Origin: Mucilaginibacter cryoferens
GTDB taxonomy: Bacteria > Bacteroidota > Bacteroidia > Sphingobacteriales > Sphingobacteriaceae
Assembly (NCBI RefSeq): GCF_014205845.1
Contig: NZ_JACHCR010000001.1
Coordinates: 124,001 to 188,000, forward strand
Direction: 5' to 3'
Length of the DNA stretch: 64,000 nucleotides
Positions 43,469 to 54,000 of the stretch are shown here, piece after piece. The notes under the pieces were generated by a model. The model was not told where the DNA came from, ran no database searches, and was given only the letters and a program-made list of their open reading frames with translations. The position numbers and the translations under genes are program-made. Position 1 is the stretch's first letter; each line of letters opens with the position of its first letter.

Positions 43469-43500
43469 ACTCTCCTTTGGAGAGGATTTAGGTGAGGCCC
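43469..43500. repeat. single arm of family A variant
   Basis: CTCTCCTTTGGAGAGGATTTAGGTGAGGCCC matches, inverted, the left arm of the element at 26298-26407. It ends at the stop codon of the minus-strand receptor gene. The other arm is missing. Confidence 0.6.
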
Positions 43501-45971
43501 TACTTCCCTTTATCAGCAGGGGCATCATCCTGCCGGTTGCCGTTATCATCTTTTTCTTTATCTTTCTTAAAATCGAGCTTACCAAATTTGTAGCTTAAGC
43601 TTATACCAAAAGATTGTACAGGTATAAGCCTCACATTGGTTTGATAGAAGCCTGTTCCGTAAGTTGTTGCGCTTTGGCTCACGTATTTGGCAAACGGATT
43701 AGATGCCGTAAGGCCTATACTCGCCTTCTTATTCATAAACATTTTGCGCATGGCAAAATTGTAAAACACAAATTTGGGCTGTGTACCCTGGATAGTTTTT
43801 TGTGATGAATTGTAATTGCCAAAAAACTCGGCGCTTAAATCATGACCAAAACTGTATTGGGCATTGAGGTTTAAACGGTAAGTAAAACCGCTTACACTGG
43901 GGCTGCCCGGGTTATTGCTGGTACGGTTAGAAAACATCATGTTAGAACGCAGGCTAAAACTTTTGGTAACCGGTACCGACACATATAAATTGATACCCTC
44001 GCGCTCTTCAGACCCCAGGTTAAATCGTTTTGTTAATGATACATTGGTATACGTACTACCATCAATCCTCAAAGTATCGTAAAAAGTGGTATAGCGTTGC
44101 AGGTCATCCGTGTTTTTACGGTAAAACGCGGCTATGTTGATGTTTGCGCCACCATCGTATGATTTATTGTACCCCAGCTCAAAGTTATCCCCACGCTCAG
44201 GCTTCAGGTTTGGATCTCCTGTGCTGATGTTGTGGGTATCGCTGATGTTAAGGAAAGGATTCAGATCTCCGTAATCCGGGCGCTCTATACGGCGGGTATA
44301 ACTTAGTTTAACAGATTGAGATTCGCTTATTTTATGAGAGAAAACCAGCGATGGCACCAATATGTTATAGTTTGGAATATTGGTATTTTTAAAATCGGCA
44401 GTAGTAACGGTGTACTCATCCCTTAAACCCGCCTTGATATCTAAAAAGTTATTAAACACCGATGTGGTTGCAGATAAATAGTAGGCATATATCTTACGGT
44501 CATAAGTAAAACCATAGGTTTGGTTATAGTTAGGCACATTGGTAGTTCCATTCATCAAAGTATCGGTAACTACGTTGTTGTTGATATGATTAAAATCGAG
44601 CTTACCACCGGTTTCAATTGTAAAGTTTTTGTTTACGGGGTGGGTATAATCTACCGAAATATTGGTTTCCCTATCCTTACCTGGGTTAGTATTTGTGATA
44701 CCGGTAGGCACCGCGCCCAGGTTTAAAGATTGAAGCAGCTGCGATGAGCTGAACGTATTGTTACCAAAGCTGGATGAATACAATATATCAAGTTCCTGCC
44801 CTTCTTTATCAAATGTTTTTTTATAGGCCAAACTTACATCGGTTGCAGTGCCGTTAAATTTACTGCTTGATGTGCGGAGGGTTTTCAAGTCAGAAAGTTC
44901 GGCACCTGCCGCGTTTACCGTGTTCTCGTCCTGGTTGGTTACGCCGTTACCGTGGTTTCCAAAATGGTTAAAACCTACAGATGCGGTAAGGTCATCGTGC
45001 TTGCTTATATTCCAGGTAAAGTTTAAGCCAGATTGATAACCATTCCGCCTGAAGTTATTGCTTCCCTGTTGAAACAAGGTAGTGGCATTACCAGCCGAAT
45101 CTTTTGAAACACGATTGCTGGTATTTGGCGCGTTAGTATTTATTTGCGCGTTGCCGCTAAAAAAAGCGTTAACACCAAAGTTTCCTTTACGCACGTTTAG
45201 GTTAAACGAGCCGTTTTCGCGGCGGGTACCTGCCGATAGGTTAACACTACCATTAACACCTTCAACCCTGCTATCTTTTAATATAATATTGATAATACCA
45301 CCTGTACCGGCAGCATCGTACTTTGCACCGGGGCTGGTAACAACCTCAATGCTTTTGATCTGGCTGGCCGGGATACTTGCTAATGCGTCGGCAAGGCTGG
45401 CGCCAAAGATGCTGGATGGCTTACCGTTTATTAAAAAGCGAATATTAGCATTGCCCTGCAACTCCACATTACCATCAATATCAACAGTAATTTGAGGCAC
45501 TTTTTTTAAGATATCTATAGCCACACCACCCTGCGCGCTCAGGTCATTTTGCGGGTTGTACACCATTTTGTCTATCTTATTTTGCACAGTTGGCGCTGTG
45601 GCAGTGATATTTACATCCTTTAACTGGTGTGGATTTGGCGATAACAATATCTCGCCCAAATTAGTTGTGCTGCCTGCTTTAACAATAACATGATCAACGG
45701 TAGTACGTTGGTAACCTAAAAAATCGGCAGTGATCTTGTATTCTCCTGCGGGTATCTGGTCTATAGTAAAGTTACCTTTAGGATCGGTGCTGATGCCGTT
45801 AAATGGCGATGCAACGCCTTCTTTATAAACAGATATGGTTGCATAATCAACAGCCTGTTTATTAGATGCATCACTAACTTTACCACTTATTTTGCCCTTG
45901 GCCGCCGGCCCCTGGGCGTTTGCATTTAGCGCAAACAGAACAAAAAGAAATAATATATATCGGGTTTTCAT
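43500..45971 (-). CDS. TonB-dependent receptor-like outer-membrane protein (OMP_b-brl_3)
   Basis: The 823-residue protein has a signal peptide (MKTRYILFLFVLFALNANAQ), an N-terminal carboxypeptidase-like sandwich (GKISGKVSDASNKQAVDYATISVYKE, about 25-110), a plug-like domain (ILKKVPQITVDIDGNVELQGNANIRFLINGKPS, SPGAKYDAAGTGGIINIILK), and a barrel ending in SFGISLSYKFGKLDF with a charged tail (KKDKEKDDNGNRQDD). This family is common in Bacteroidota and is thought to import unknown ligands or act as a receptor. No SusD-like partner or other receptor component lies beside it. The charged C-terminal extension is unusual but short. Confidence 0.92.
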   Translation of the reverse strand: MKTRYILFLFVLFALNANAQGPAAKGKISGKVSDASNKQAVDYATISVYKEGVASPFNGISTDPKGNFTIDQIPAGEYKITADFLGYQRTTVDHVIVKAGSTTNLGEILLSPNPHQLKDVNITATAPTVQNKIDKMVYNPQNDLSAQGGVAIDILKKVPQITVDIDGNVELQGNANIRFLINGKPSSIFGASLADALASIPASQIKSIEVVTSPGAKYDAAGTGGIINIILKDSRVEGVNGSVNLSAGTRRENGSFNLNVRKGNFGVNAFFSGNAQINTNAPNTSNRVSKDSAGNATTLFQQGSNNFRRNGYQSGLNFTWNISKHDDLTASVGFNHFGNHGNGVTNQDENTVNAAGAELSDLKTLRTSSSKFNGTATDVSLAYKKTFDKEGQELDILYSSSFGNNTFSSSQLLQSLNLGAVPTGITNTNPGKDRETNISVDYTHPVNKNFTIETGGKLDFNHINNNVVTDTLMNGTTNVPNYNQTYGFTYDRKIYAYYLSATTSVFNNFLDIKAGLRDEYTVTTADFKNTNIPNYNILVPSLVFSHKISESQSVKLSYTRRIERPDYGDLNPFLNISDTHNISTGDPNLKPERGDNFELGYNKSYDGGANINIAAFYRKNTDDLQRYTTFYDTLRIDGSTYTNVSLTKRFNLGSEEREGINLYVSVPVTKSFSLRSNMMFSNRTSNNPGSPSVSGFTYRLNLNAQYSFGHDLSAEFFGNYNSSQKTIQGTQPKFVFYNFAMRKMFMNKKASIGLTASNPFAKYVSQSATTYGTGFYQTNVRLIPVQSFGISLSYKFGKLDFKKDKEKDDNGNRQDDAPADKGK

Positions 45972-46103
45972 TGTCGCAAATCGATGGTTTTGGCGCGAAA
46001 ATGAAAAGAAACCTTGGATAAATACTGTAGTGTTATGCCATTGTTACAATATCATTAATTCGTTTACAAACTTGTTACAATAGGGGCGAGAATCGAGAGA
46101 TTA

Positions 46104-46202
46104 GAATCAATAATTAAGACAAAAAGTAGAATTTGTATAGAAAAAAACGGAATAATTGAGAACATTTAAAACGACTCATATTTCATGCTTAATTCTTGAT
46201 TC
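46104..46202. repeat. inverted repeat of GAATCAA words
   Basis: GAATCAATAATTAAG (46104-46118) and CTTAATTCTTGATTC (46188-46202) are inverted copies with one mismatch in 15, around an AT-rich 69-base spacer. It lies between two minus-strand genes, past the EamA stop codon. Confidence 0.65.
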
Positions 46203-46209
46203 TTTCACA

Positions 46210-46623
46210 CTAAAATATCAGCACCAGCGTACCCGCAATAATCAGGGTAGCACCCAACGCGTTTTTCAGGGTAAGCGGCTCGCCTAAGAATACTACGGCC
46301 AAAACTATGGCCAGGGCTACGCTAAGTTTATCAACCGGAGCCACCTGCGATACTTTGCCTAATTGCAATGCCCGGAAATAGCAGATCCACGAAAGACCGG
46401 TGGCAACGCCAGATAGAATAAGGAATGTCCAGTTGGTTTTGGTTAAACCCGCTATGCCCTGATGGCTACCCTTAAATAGCACTATTGCCCAGGCCAATAT
46501 TAATATAATTACGGTACGTATGGCGGTTGCCACATCGGTATCAACTCCTTTAATGCCTACTTTGGCAAATATTGCGGTAAGGGCGGCAAACAATGCCGAT
46601 AGTAATGCGTATATCCACCACAT
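46210..46623 (-). CDS. EamA-domain membrane protein (half-length)
   Basis: The 137-residue protein has four or five transmembrane helices, starting IYALLSALFAALTAIFAKVGI, and ends in the EamA consensus LAIVLAVVFLGEPLTLKNALGATLIIAGTLVLIF. Drug/metabolite transporters usually carry two EamA repeats (about 290 residues). A single repeat implies function as a dimer, as in the small multidrug resistance family. Substrate unknown. It lies alone, convergent with nothing. Confidence 0.87.
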   Translation of the reverse strand: MWWIYALLSALFAALTAIFAKVGIKGVDTDVATAIRTVIILILAWAIVLFKGSHQGIAGLTKTNWTFLILSGVATGLSWICYFRALQLGKVSQVAPVDKLSVALAIVLAVVFLGEPLTLKNALGATLIIAGTLVLIF

Positions 46624-46792
46624 AGTTTTTAGTTTTATGCTGATCGTATAATTTAAACATGAACAATTAAAACGCTAATTTGCTTCGTCAATCTGTAGTA
46701 AATTAGGCTAAATACAGAATGTATACAAATTGAGTTAATAGTTTTGATTTGAATACCATATTGGCAATAACAGATTATAACGTAAAATCCGG

Positions 46793-47470
46793 ATGAAGCT
46801 ATTGATCATTGAAGACGAAGAAGGCCTGCGCGAGAGCATTGAAGAGTACTTTAACGAGGCTGGTAATATTTGCGAAACGGCGGCTACTTATCCGGCTGCC
46901 ATAACCAAAATAGAGATGTACCGTTACGATTGCATTTTGCTGGATATTACCCTCCCGGGCGGCAATGGCATCAATATACTTAAAAGACTGAAAAGCAATA
47001 ACCATACCGATGGGGTGCTTATTATATCAGCAAAAAACTCGTTAGACGACCGCCTGGAAGGCCTGGATCTGGGTGCCGACGATTACCTGGTAAAGCCATT
47101 TCACTTATCAGAGCTTAAGGCAAGGGTATCAGCCATCATCAGGCGTAAAATGTATAATGGCAACAACCTGCTGGTATTTAACGAGATCAGCATCGATTTG
47201 CAGGCCAAAACGGTAAGTGTACACAACAAATCTTTAAAATTTACTCGTAAAGAGCTGGCACTGCTTATATATTTTATAGCCAACAAAGGCAAGGTGGTAT
47301 CTAAAAACGCCATTGCCGAACATCTTTGGGGCGATGGTATTGACCTGGCCGATAACTTCGACTTTATTTACTCGCATATTAAAAACATTCGCAAAAAACT
47401 GGTAGAGGCCGGGGCTAATGATTATATTCAGGCAGCATATGGTATGGGTTATAAATTTACCGGTCAATGA
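46793..47470 (+). CDS. OmpR-family response regulator
   Basis: The 225-residue protein has a receiver domain (LLIIEDEEGLRESI; phospho-acceptor Asp near 51 in YDCILLDITLPGGNG; Lys in DYLVKPF) and a C-terminal winged helix (LKFTRKELALLIYFIANKGKVVSKNAIAEHLWG and the YIQAAYGMGYKF tail). Its last four bases overlap the sensor kinase gene. It most likely controls the efflux genes downstream, in the same direction. Confidence 0.95.
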   Translation: MKLLIIEDEEGLRESIEEYFNEAGNICETAATYPAAITKIEMYRYDCILLDITLPGGNGINILKRLKSNNHTDGVLIISAKNSLDDRLEGLDLGADDYLVKPFHLSELKARVSAIIRRKMYNGNNLLVFNEISIDLQAKTVSVHNKSLKFTRKELALLIYFIANKGKVVSKNAIAEHLWGDGIDLADNFDFIYSHIKNIRKKLVEAGANDYIQAAYGMGYKFTGQ

Positions 47471-48714
47471 AACTGCTTACCTTATATAACAGAGTAAATA
47501 TTATAACCACCGTAATTGTAATGCTCATAACCGGCATTATATATTACCAGGCCATCAGCTGGATACTCAACGACCAGAACGATAAAGCCCTAAAGGTGGA
47601 AGAGGATGAGGTTTTTGATTACGTAAACCTCAATAAACAACTCCCCCAGGTATTTGAATCAAAAGACCAGCAGATAAGCTTCACGGAGGCTGCCCCAAAT
47701 TCGATAAAACGCGAGTTTATTAATACCGATTATAAGAAGGAAAAAAACGAATATGAATCGGGCCGGGGGCTCATCAGCTCGGTTACTGTTAACGGCAAAT
47801 ATTATAAGATACTCATTGTAGAATCAAAAGTAGAAACCGAAGATCTGATCCAGATCATTTTCGGCATTACCATTGGCGTTATCTTATTTTTGCTGCTGGT
47901 ATTGTTAATTGCCAACCGCTTAATTTTAAATAGGCTATGGCAACCTTTTTACGCCATATTAAAAGAGATAAAGCTTTTCAATATTACCGATAACCGTGAG
48001 ATTGCCCAAACCACCACCAGCATCGACGAATTTGTTGAGCTAAACCAGGCTGCAACCGCCATGACAGGCAGGGCACGCCACGATTATAAAGATCTTAAAA
48101 CCTTTACAGAAAATGCCTCGCACGAATTGCTAACCCCCATAGCGGTTATCAACTCCAAACTGGATACGCTGATACAAACCGAAAACTTTAGCGACAGGCA
48201 GAGCAAGATCCTTACCGACTTATACAGCGCGGTTGCCCGTTTAAGCAGGCTCAATCAATCGTTATTATTACTGGTTAAAATTGAGAACAGGCTGCTTACC
48301 GATCAGCATAGCATTAATCTGCGCTTACTTATTGAAGAAATGCTGATACAATTAGAGGATATTTTTAACGATAAAAAAATAACTATTACTACCGGGCTTA
48401 CTGATAAAGAGATACTGGCCAGCCCCTACCTTATCGAAATATTACTAAACAACCTGATCATTAACGCGGTAAGGCACAATTACAATGGTGGTAACATCAA
48501 CATACAATTAACAGCCGAAAGTTTAGTTATTGCCAATACCGGCGCTACGGTTGCGCTGCCCGATGATAAAATATATACCCGTTTTCATAAATCATCAAGC
48601 TCAGATGGCAGCGGGCTGGGGCTTACCATCAGCAAGCAGATATGCGAAAACTTTGGTTTCGCACTCAACTACAAATATCAAAGCCCCCATCATTACTTTA
48701 CTGTTAAGTTTTAA
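47467..48714 (+). CDS. membrane sensor histidine kinase
   Basis: The 415-residue protein has two membrane helices (about 12-30 and 138-158) flanking a periplasmic sensor loop of about 105 residues. A cytoplasmic dimerisation domain (FTENASHELLTPIAVI, phospho-acceptor His) and an ATPase domain (NNLIINAVRHNYNGG; SSDGSGLGLTISKQI) follow. The ATGA overlap with the OmpR-type gene shows coupling. The sensor loop has no recognisable domain. Typical of systems that induce efflux pumps in Bacteroidota. Confidence 0.94.
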   Translation: MKLLTLYNRVNIITTVIVMLITGIIYYQAISWILNDQNDKALKVEEDEVFDYVNLNKQLPQVFESKDQQISFTEAAPNSIKREFINTDYKKEKNEYESGRGLISSVTVNGKYYKILIVESKVETEDLIQIIFGITIGVILFLLLVLLIANRLILNRLWQPFYAILKEIKLFNITDNREIAQTTTSIDEFVELNQAATAMTGRARHDYKDLKTFTENASHELLTPIAVINSKLDTLIQTENFSDRQSKILTDLYSAVARLSRLNQSLLLLVKIENRLLTDQHSINLRLLIEEMLIQLEDIFNDKKITITTGLTDKEILASPYLIEILLNNLIINAVRHNYNGGNINIQLTAESLVIANTGATVALPDDKIYTRFHKSSSSDGSGLGLTISKQICENFGFALNYKYQSPHHYFTVKF

Positions 48715-48795
48715 ATTTGATGTTTAGCCATCCCAAATTATTACAGATTTATGCTATACTTTAGCTATGTTTAAATTGAACTTATACATTATTTA

Positions 48796-50031
48796 ATGAA
48801 GTGGTTTTTTGGCCTTATAATTTTCACCTTTACTTATACTGCTACCCGGGCGCAAACCTACACGCTTGATCATTTTCTTGAACTGGCTCAAAACAACAGT
48901 CCGTTATTAAAAGATCTGCGCAACCAGGTTGCCAATAACCAGTTAGATAGTTTACGCATCCGTGCCCTATACAAACCACAGGTAAATGCAACCAGCGCGG
49001 GCAATTACTCACCGGTAGTTAGCGGTTTTGGTTACGCCGGGGCCATCACCAACGAGCACACTTTAAACGCCTTAATGGGTGTAAATCAATCGTTGGATAG
49101 TAAAAAGAATATAGCCGCGCAACTGGCTGCCATCACCCTGCTTTCGCAATCGGTAAGCAACGCCGCAAAAATATCTGAGCAGGATTTAAAAAAGGCCATC
49201 ACCTCGCAGTACATTACCGCCTACGGCGATTTGCAGCAACTTAAATTTAACCAGGAGATTGTAGCCCTGTTAAATAAAGAAGAAGATTTGCTAAAAAAGC
49301 TCACCCGCACCAACGTATATCACCAAAGCGATTATCTTACATTTTTGGTAACCTTAAAGCAGCAGCAGCTAACCTTGCAGCAATCGCGCATGCTTTACAA
49401 AAACGATTACGCCACCCTTAATTATTTAACCGGCGTGGCCGATACCACTTATGCCGAGTTGCAGGAGCCTGGTTTACATAAAATGATACGGACAGATATT
49501 AGCAACAGTATATTTTTTGGTCAGTATAAATTAGATAGCCTAAAGCTGGTGAACAGTAAAACCCTGGTAGATTTTACGTACAAACCCAAAATAAACCTGC
49601 TTGCCGATGGCGGTTATAATTCTGATTTTGCATCGCAGCCCTATAAAAACTTTGGGGTAAGTGTGGGCTTTAGTCTCAGTTTGCCTATATATGATGGTGG
49701 CCAGCGCAAAATTCAATACCAGAAGCTATCCCTTGCCGAAGATACCCGCCGTACCTACAAGGCTTTTTTTGATACCCAGTACCATCAGCAAATTGCGCAA
49801 CTAAGTCAGCAAATTGATGGCAATCAAAAACTGCTGGAGCAAATAGATGAGCAAATGAAGTTTTCTGAAAGTTTGATAAAGGTAGATACCAAGCTGATGC
49901 AAACCGGCGACTTACGAATTGCCGACCTGGTGTTGGCTATCAACAACTACCTTACCATCAAAAACTTAAAAACACAAACTAATATCACCAACTTACAGCT
50001 AATTAATCAGCTCAATTACTGGAACCGATAA
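48796..50031 (+). CDS. TolC-family outer-membrane efflux protein
   Basis: The 411-residue protein has a signal peptide (MKWFFGLIIFTFTYTATRAQ) and the TolC repeat layout (YTLDHFLELAQNNSPLLKDLRNQVANNQL at the start; FGVSVGFSLSLPIYDGGQRKIQYQ in the second half). Long coiled-coil regions form the periplasmic tunnel. The length is normal. It is 2 bp upstream of the adaptor gene, the first structural gene of the efflux operon. Confidence 0.93.
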   Translation: MKWFFGLIIFTFTYTATRAQTYTLDHFLELAQNNSPLLKDLRNQVANNQLDSLRIRALYKPQVNATSAGNYSPVVSGFGYAGAITNEHTLNALMGVNQSLDSKKNIAAQLAAITLLSQSVSNAAKISEQDLKKAITSQYITAYGDLQQLKFNQEIVALLNKEEDLLKKLTRTNVYHQSDYLTFLVTLKQQQLTLQQSRMLYKNDYATLNYLTGVADTTYAELQEPGLHKMIRTDISNSIFFGQYKLDSLKLVNSKTLVDFTYKPKINLLADGGYNSDFASQPYKNFGVSVGFSLSLPIYDGGQRKIQYQKLSLAEDTRRTYKAFFDTQYHQQIAQLSQQIDGNQKLLEQIDEQMKFSESLIKVDTKLMQTGDLRIADLVLAINNYLTIKNLKTQTNITNLQLINQLNYWNR

Positions 50032-50032
50032 A

Positions 50033-50959
50033 ATGAAATTTAAACAAATATATTTAGTTGTATGCCTGCCGCTTTTGCTGTTTTCCTGCAAAGGTGCTGA
50101 TAAGCCTGCCGGCGCAGAAGATGCTGCCGTTGTATCACAAACACCAGTTACTGTAACTACCGTTAACGATAGTTCGCTGGTAGATTACTTTGATGTAAGC
50201 GCGACCTCCGTGTTTCAGCAAAAAAACATTGTAAAGGCCAATGCCAATGGCTACATACAGGGGGTTACTACCCAGTTAGGGCATTATGTTGGTAAAGGCT
50301 CAACCGTTTTCACCATAAAAACAAAAGAGGCGCAAAGCATAGGCAACAGCATCAACATACTGGATACCACGTTTAAATTTTCGGGTGTTAACCGGATAAA
50401 GGCACCGGGCAATGGTTACATTACCCAGCTAAACCACCAACAGGGCGATTATGTGCAGGATGGGGAACAACTGGCTATAATAAGCGACCGCGCAAGCTTT
50501 GCCTTTATTATGCAGATCCCTTATGAAATGCGCCGCTATGTAAAAATAAGCCAGGGCATTCAGCTGATATTACCTGGCGGCGAAAAAATTGATGGAACGG
50601 TAGCTTCAGCAATGCCGTCGGTTGATACCCTTTCGCAAACACAGGGTATGGTTATCAGGGTAAACAGTACTAACCTTATCCCCGAAAATCTGGTAGCTAA
50701 AGCGAGGATCGTTAAATCGCTGCGATCAAACGCGGCATCACTACCAAAAGCGGCCATATTAACCAACGAAACCCAAACAGAGTTTTGGGTAATGAAACTT
50801 ATTAACCCTACAACGGCCGTAAAAACGACGGTTACCAAAGGGATAGAAAGCGGCGACCGGGTAGAAATATTATCGCCCAAGTTTTCGGAAAAAGATCAGA
50901 TAGTAGTAACGGGTAACTATGGCTTAACCGATACCGCAAAAGTTAAAATTGTGCAATAA
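50033..50959 (+). CDS. RND efflux periplasmic adaptor lipoprotein
   Basis: The 308-residue protein is a lipoprotein: the leader MKFKQIYLVVCLPLLLFSCKG has a lipobox with Cys19. Biotinyl-lipoyl-like halves are visible (FQQKNIVKANANGYIQGVTTQLGHYVGKG; RIKAPGNGYITQLNHQQGDYVQDG), with only a very short hairpin between them, unlike AcrA. A beta-barrel domain (FAFIMQIPYEMRRYVKISQGIQL) and a membrane-proximal domain follow. It bridges the RND pump and TolC-like protein. Confidence 0.92.
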   Translation: MKFKQIYLVVCLPLLLFSCKGADKPAGAEDAAVVSQTPVTVTTVNDSSLVDYFDVSATSVFQQKNIVKANANGYIQGVTTQLGHYVGKGSTVFTIKTKEAQSIGNSINILDTTFKFSGVNRIKAPGNGYITQLNHQQGDYVQDGEQLAIISDRASFAFIMQIPYEMRRYVKISQGIQLILPGGEKIDGTVASAMPSVDTLSQTQGMVIRVNSTNLIPENLVAKARIVKSLRSNAASLPKAAILTNETQTEFWVMKLINPTTAVKTTVTKGIESGDRVEILSPKFSEKDQIVVTGNYGLTDTAKVKIVQ

Positions 50960-50980
50960 TGAGGACGATTAATAAAGCAG

Positions 50981-51066
50981 CAGCCCCCTCTAAATCTCCC
51001 CCGGAAGGGGAGACTTTAAGATATTTTTTTAAAGCCCTCCCTACCGGGGAGGGTTGGGAGGGGCTG
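50981..51066. repeat. palindromic repeat, family A, ending 2 bp before the RND start codon
   Basis: The ends CAGCCCC (50981-50987) and GGGGCTG (51060-51066) are inverted. The left half matches the left arm at 11223, and the right half (CCTCCCTACCGGGGAGGG) matches the half at 14892. It splits the adaptor and pump genes of one operon. Its last bases include GGGAGGGG, a purine run about 5 bases upstream of the ATG at 51069. Confidence 0.88.
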
Positions 51067-51068
51067 TT

Positions 51069-54000
51069 ATGAGCGCAGGTAAAAACTTCTTTATATCGCA
51101 CCGTAAACCTTTGGGTTTATTGTTGGCCATATTTATTATGGGCGGCCTGTTTGCTTATTCTAAACTTCAAACTTCACTTTTTCCGGAGATCACCTTCCCT
51201 AAGATCAAAATTATTGCCGATGAGGGCTTGCAGCCGGTAAATAAAATGATGGTTACGGTTACCAAACCGCTAGAGAACGCCATTAAACAGGTGCCAGATC
51301 TGCAATTGGTACGCAGTACTACCAGCCGGGGCAGCTGCGAAATTTCGGCCCTGTTTAACTGGAATGCCGATATAGACCTGAGCCAGCAACGCATCCAATC
51401 CAGTATAGATCAGATAAAGAACGATTTACCGGCAGATGTTAACATCTCTGTAGAGAAGATGAATCCATCTATATTGCCGGTAAGTGGCTACACATTGGAG
51501 AGCCACACCAAATCGCCTATAGAACTGCGCCAGATAGCCACCTACACCGTAAAACCATTTTTGTCGCAAGTTGATGGCGTATCTGAGATCAGAGTTATTG
51601 GCGGTAAGTTAAAGGAGTATTGGCTTACGCTCGATCAGCGCAAGATGAGTTCACTGGGCCTTACACCCGATATTATCAGCAATACACTGTCAACAACCAA
51701 CTTTGTAAAATCAAGTGGCTACCTGTCAGATTATAAAATGCTGTACCTTACCGTTACCGATGCTACTATTAACTCCAAAGAGCAGCTGGAAGACCTGGTA
51801 ATAAGCAATAACCGCAAGCGGGTAATAAGGCTAAAAGATTTTGCAGCCATACAAATAAACGAGGGCATAGAGTACACCCGCATTAACGCCAATGGCCACG
51901 ATGGGGTTTTGATAGCCGTTATTAAGCAACCCAATGCCAACCTCATATCGGTATCAAATGACATGACCGATAAGGTAGCCGCGCTGCAAAAGATCCTCCC
52001 AACAGGAGTTACCATAAAACCATACTATGTACAGGCCGATTTTGTGAACGATTCTGTAAAAAGTGTGAGTGATAGCCTTTGGATTGGTTTACTGCTGGCT
52101 ATTATAGTAGCCATCATTTTCCTGCGTTCGTTAAAAGCAAGCGCCACCATATTAATAACTATACCGGTTACACTGGGGCTTACCTTAATGGTGCTTTATG
52201 CGTTGGGCTATACCTTTAATATCATGACGCTTGGCGCCATAGCGGCATCCATAGGTTTAATTATTGATGATGCCATTGTGGTGGTGGAGCAAATCCATCG
52301 CACACATGAAGAACACCCTAACGAACTAAGCAGGCACCTGATACAAAAGGCTATCGACTATTTGTTCCCGGCGATGGTAGGCTCATCTATTAGTACCATC
52401 GTTATTTTTATTCCCTTTGTGCTGATGGGCGGTGTGGCGGGTGCTTATTTTAAAGTACTTACCGATACCATGATCATTACGCTGGTATGCTCGTTTTTTG
52501 TAACCTGGATAGGCCTGCCGGTAATTTTTCTTTTGCTTACACCAAAACCCAAGTTTAAGGATATAGCAAAAGTGAAAGAAGAAAAACCTCATTCGGTAAA
52601 AAAACAACGCTGGATAACGTTTCTTATTCTTCGCCCCTACGTGGCTGTTGTAATTATAATTGCTTTGGCGGCTATTATAGTATTGATACCTTCGCGCTTA
52701 ACCACCGGCTTTTTACCCGAAATGGATGAGGGCAGTATTGTGCTCGATTACTCCTCGCCTCCCGGAACATCGTTAGAAGAAACCGACCGCATGCTGCGTG
52801 AGATAGAAAAAATCATCATTAAACAACCCGAAGTTGCCACCTATTCGCGCCGTACGGGTACACAAATGGGTTTCTTTATTACTGAGCCTAACCGGGGCGA
52901 TTACCTGATACAACTGAAAAAAACACGGGATAAAACTACCGAGGAAGTAACCAGCGAGCTCCGCACCAAAATTGCGCAAACACAACCGGCCCTGGTAGTT
53001 GAATTTGGACAGGTAATTACCGATATGCTGGGCGATTTAACCACCAGTGCCGAACCTATAGAAATTAAGATATTTGGTGATGACCCTAAAAGATTAAACG
53101 TACTATCGAAACAGGTAGCCGGTTTGGTAGAGAAGGTTAAAGGTACAGCCGATGTATTGCCAGGTATTGTTATTGCCGGTCCATCGGTTAGTATCGATCC
53201 GCATTATAACAAACTGGCCCAGTATAATATAACCGCAGCAAGTTTACAGCTGCAAATGCAAACCGCGCTTGAGGGCAATGTGATAGGTAACCTGCTGGAG
53301 CGCGAACAATTATCGCCTATCCGCATGGTTTACCCCGGTAACCGTACCTTAAACGTTGCAGGCATCAATAACCTGAACATATTTTTACCAAATGGCAGGC
53401 TTGTACCCATAAGCGAACTGGCCCAGGTTGATCTGAAAGCCGGCGATGCGGAAATAAACCGCGAAAACCTGCAAAATTTAAACATTGTTACCGCCCGTTT
53501 AGATAGCACCGATTTGGGCACGGCTATACCAGCCATTCAAAAAACAATAGCGCAAAACGTTAGTTTGCCACAAGGTTACCATGTAGAATATGGCGGCGCT
53601 TATGCCGAGCAGCAGCAATCTTTTAAAGAATTGCTCATTATATTAATAGTAGCCAGCTTATTGGTTTTCGCGGTGATATTATTCCTTTTCAAACAATTCA
53701 GGATAGCCATATTAATTTTAGTTTTGGGTATTTTGGGCATAGGCGGCAGCTTTTTAGCGCTATTTTTAACCGGCACCCCGCTAAACGTGGGCAGTTACAC
53801 CGGTTTAATTATGATTGTGGGCATCATTGGCGAAAACGCCATATTTACCTTTTTACAATTTAAAGAATGTGCGCTTGATAACTCCATTGATGATGCTGTA
53901 AGCTACGCCATAAGTACCCGGTTACGCCCTAAATTGATGACCGCCTTAGGAGCCATAATAGCCTTAATGCCTTTGGCTTTGGGCATTGGTGCCGGCGCGC

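Noticed and set aside
51054..51068. A TTG start for the RND pump 15 bp upstream of the ATG
   Set aside because: It lies inside the palindromic repeat and would put five repeat-encoded residues before the normal N-terminus.
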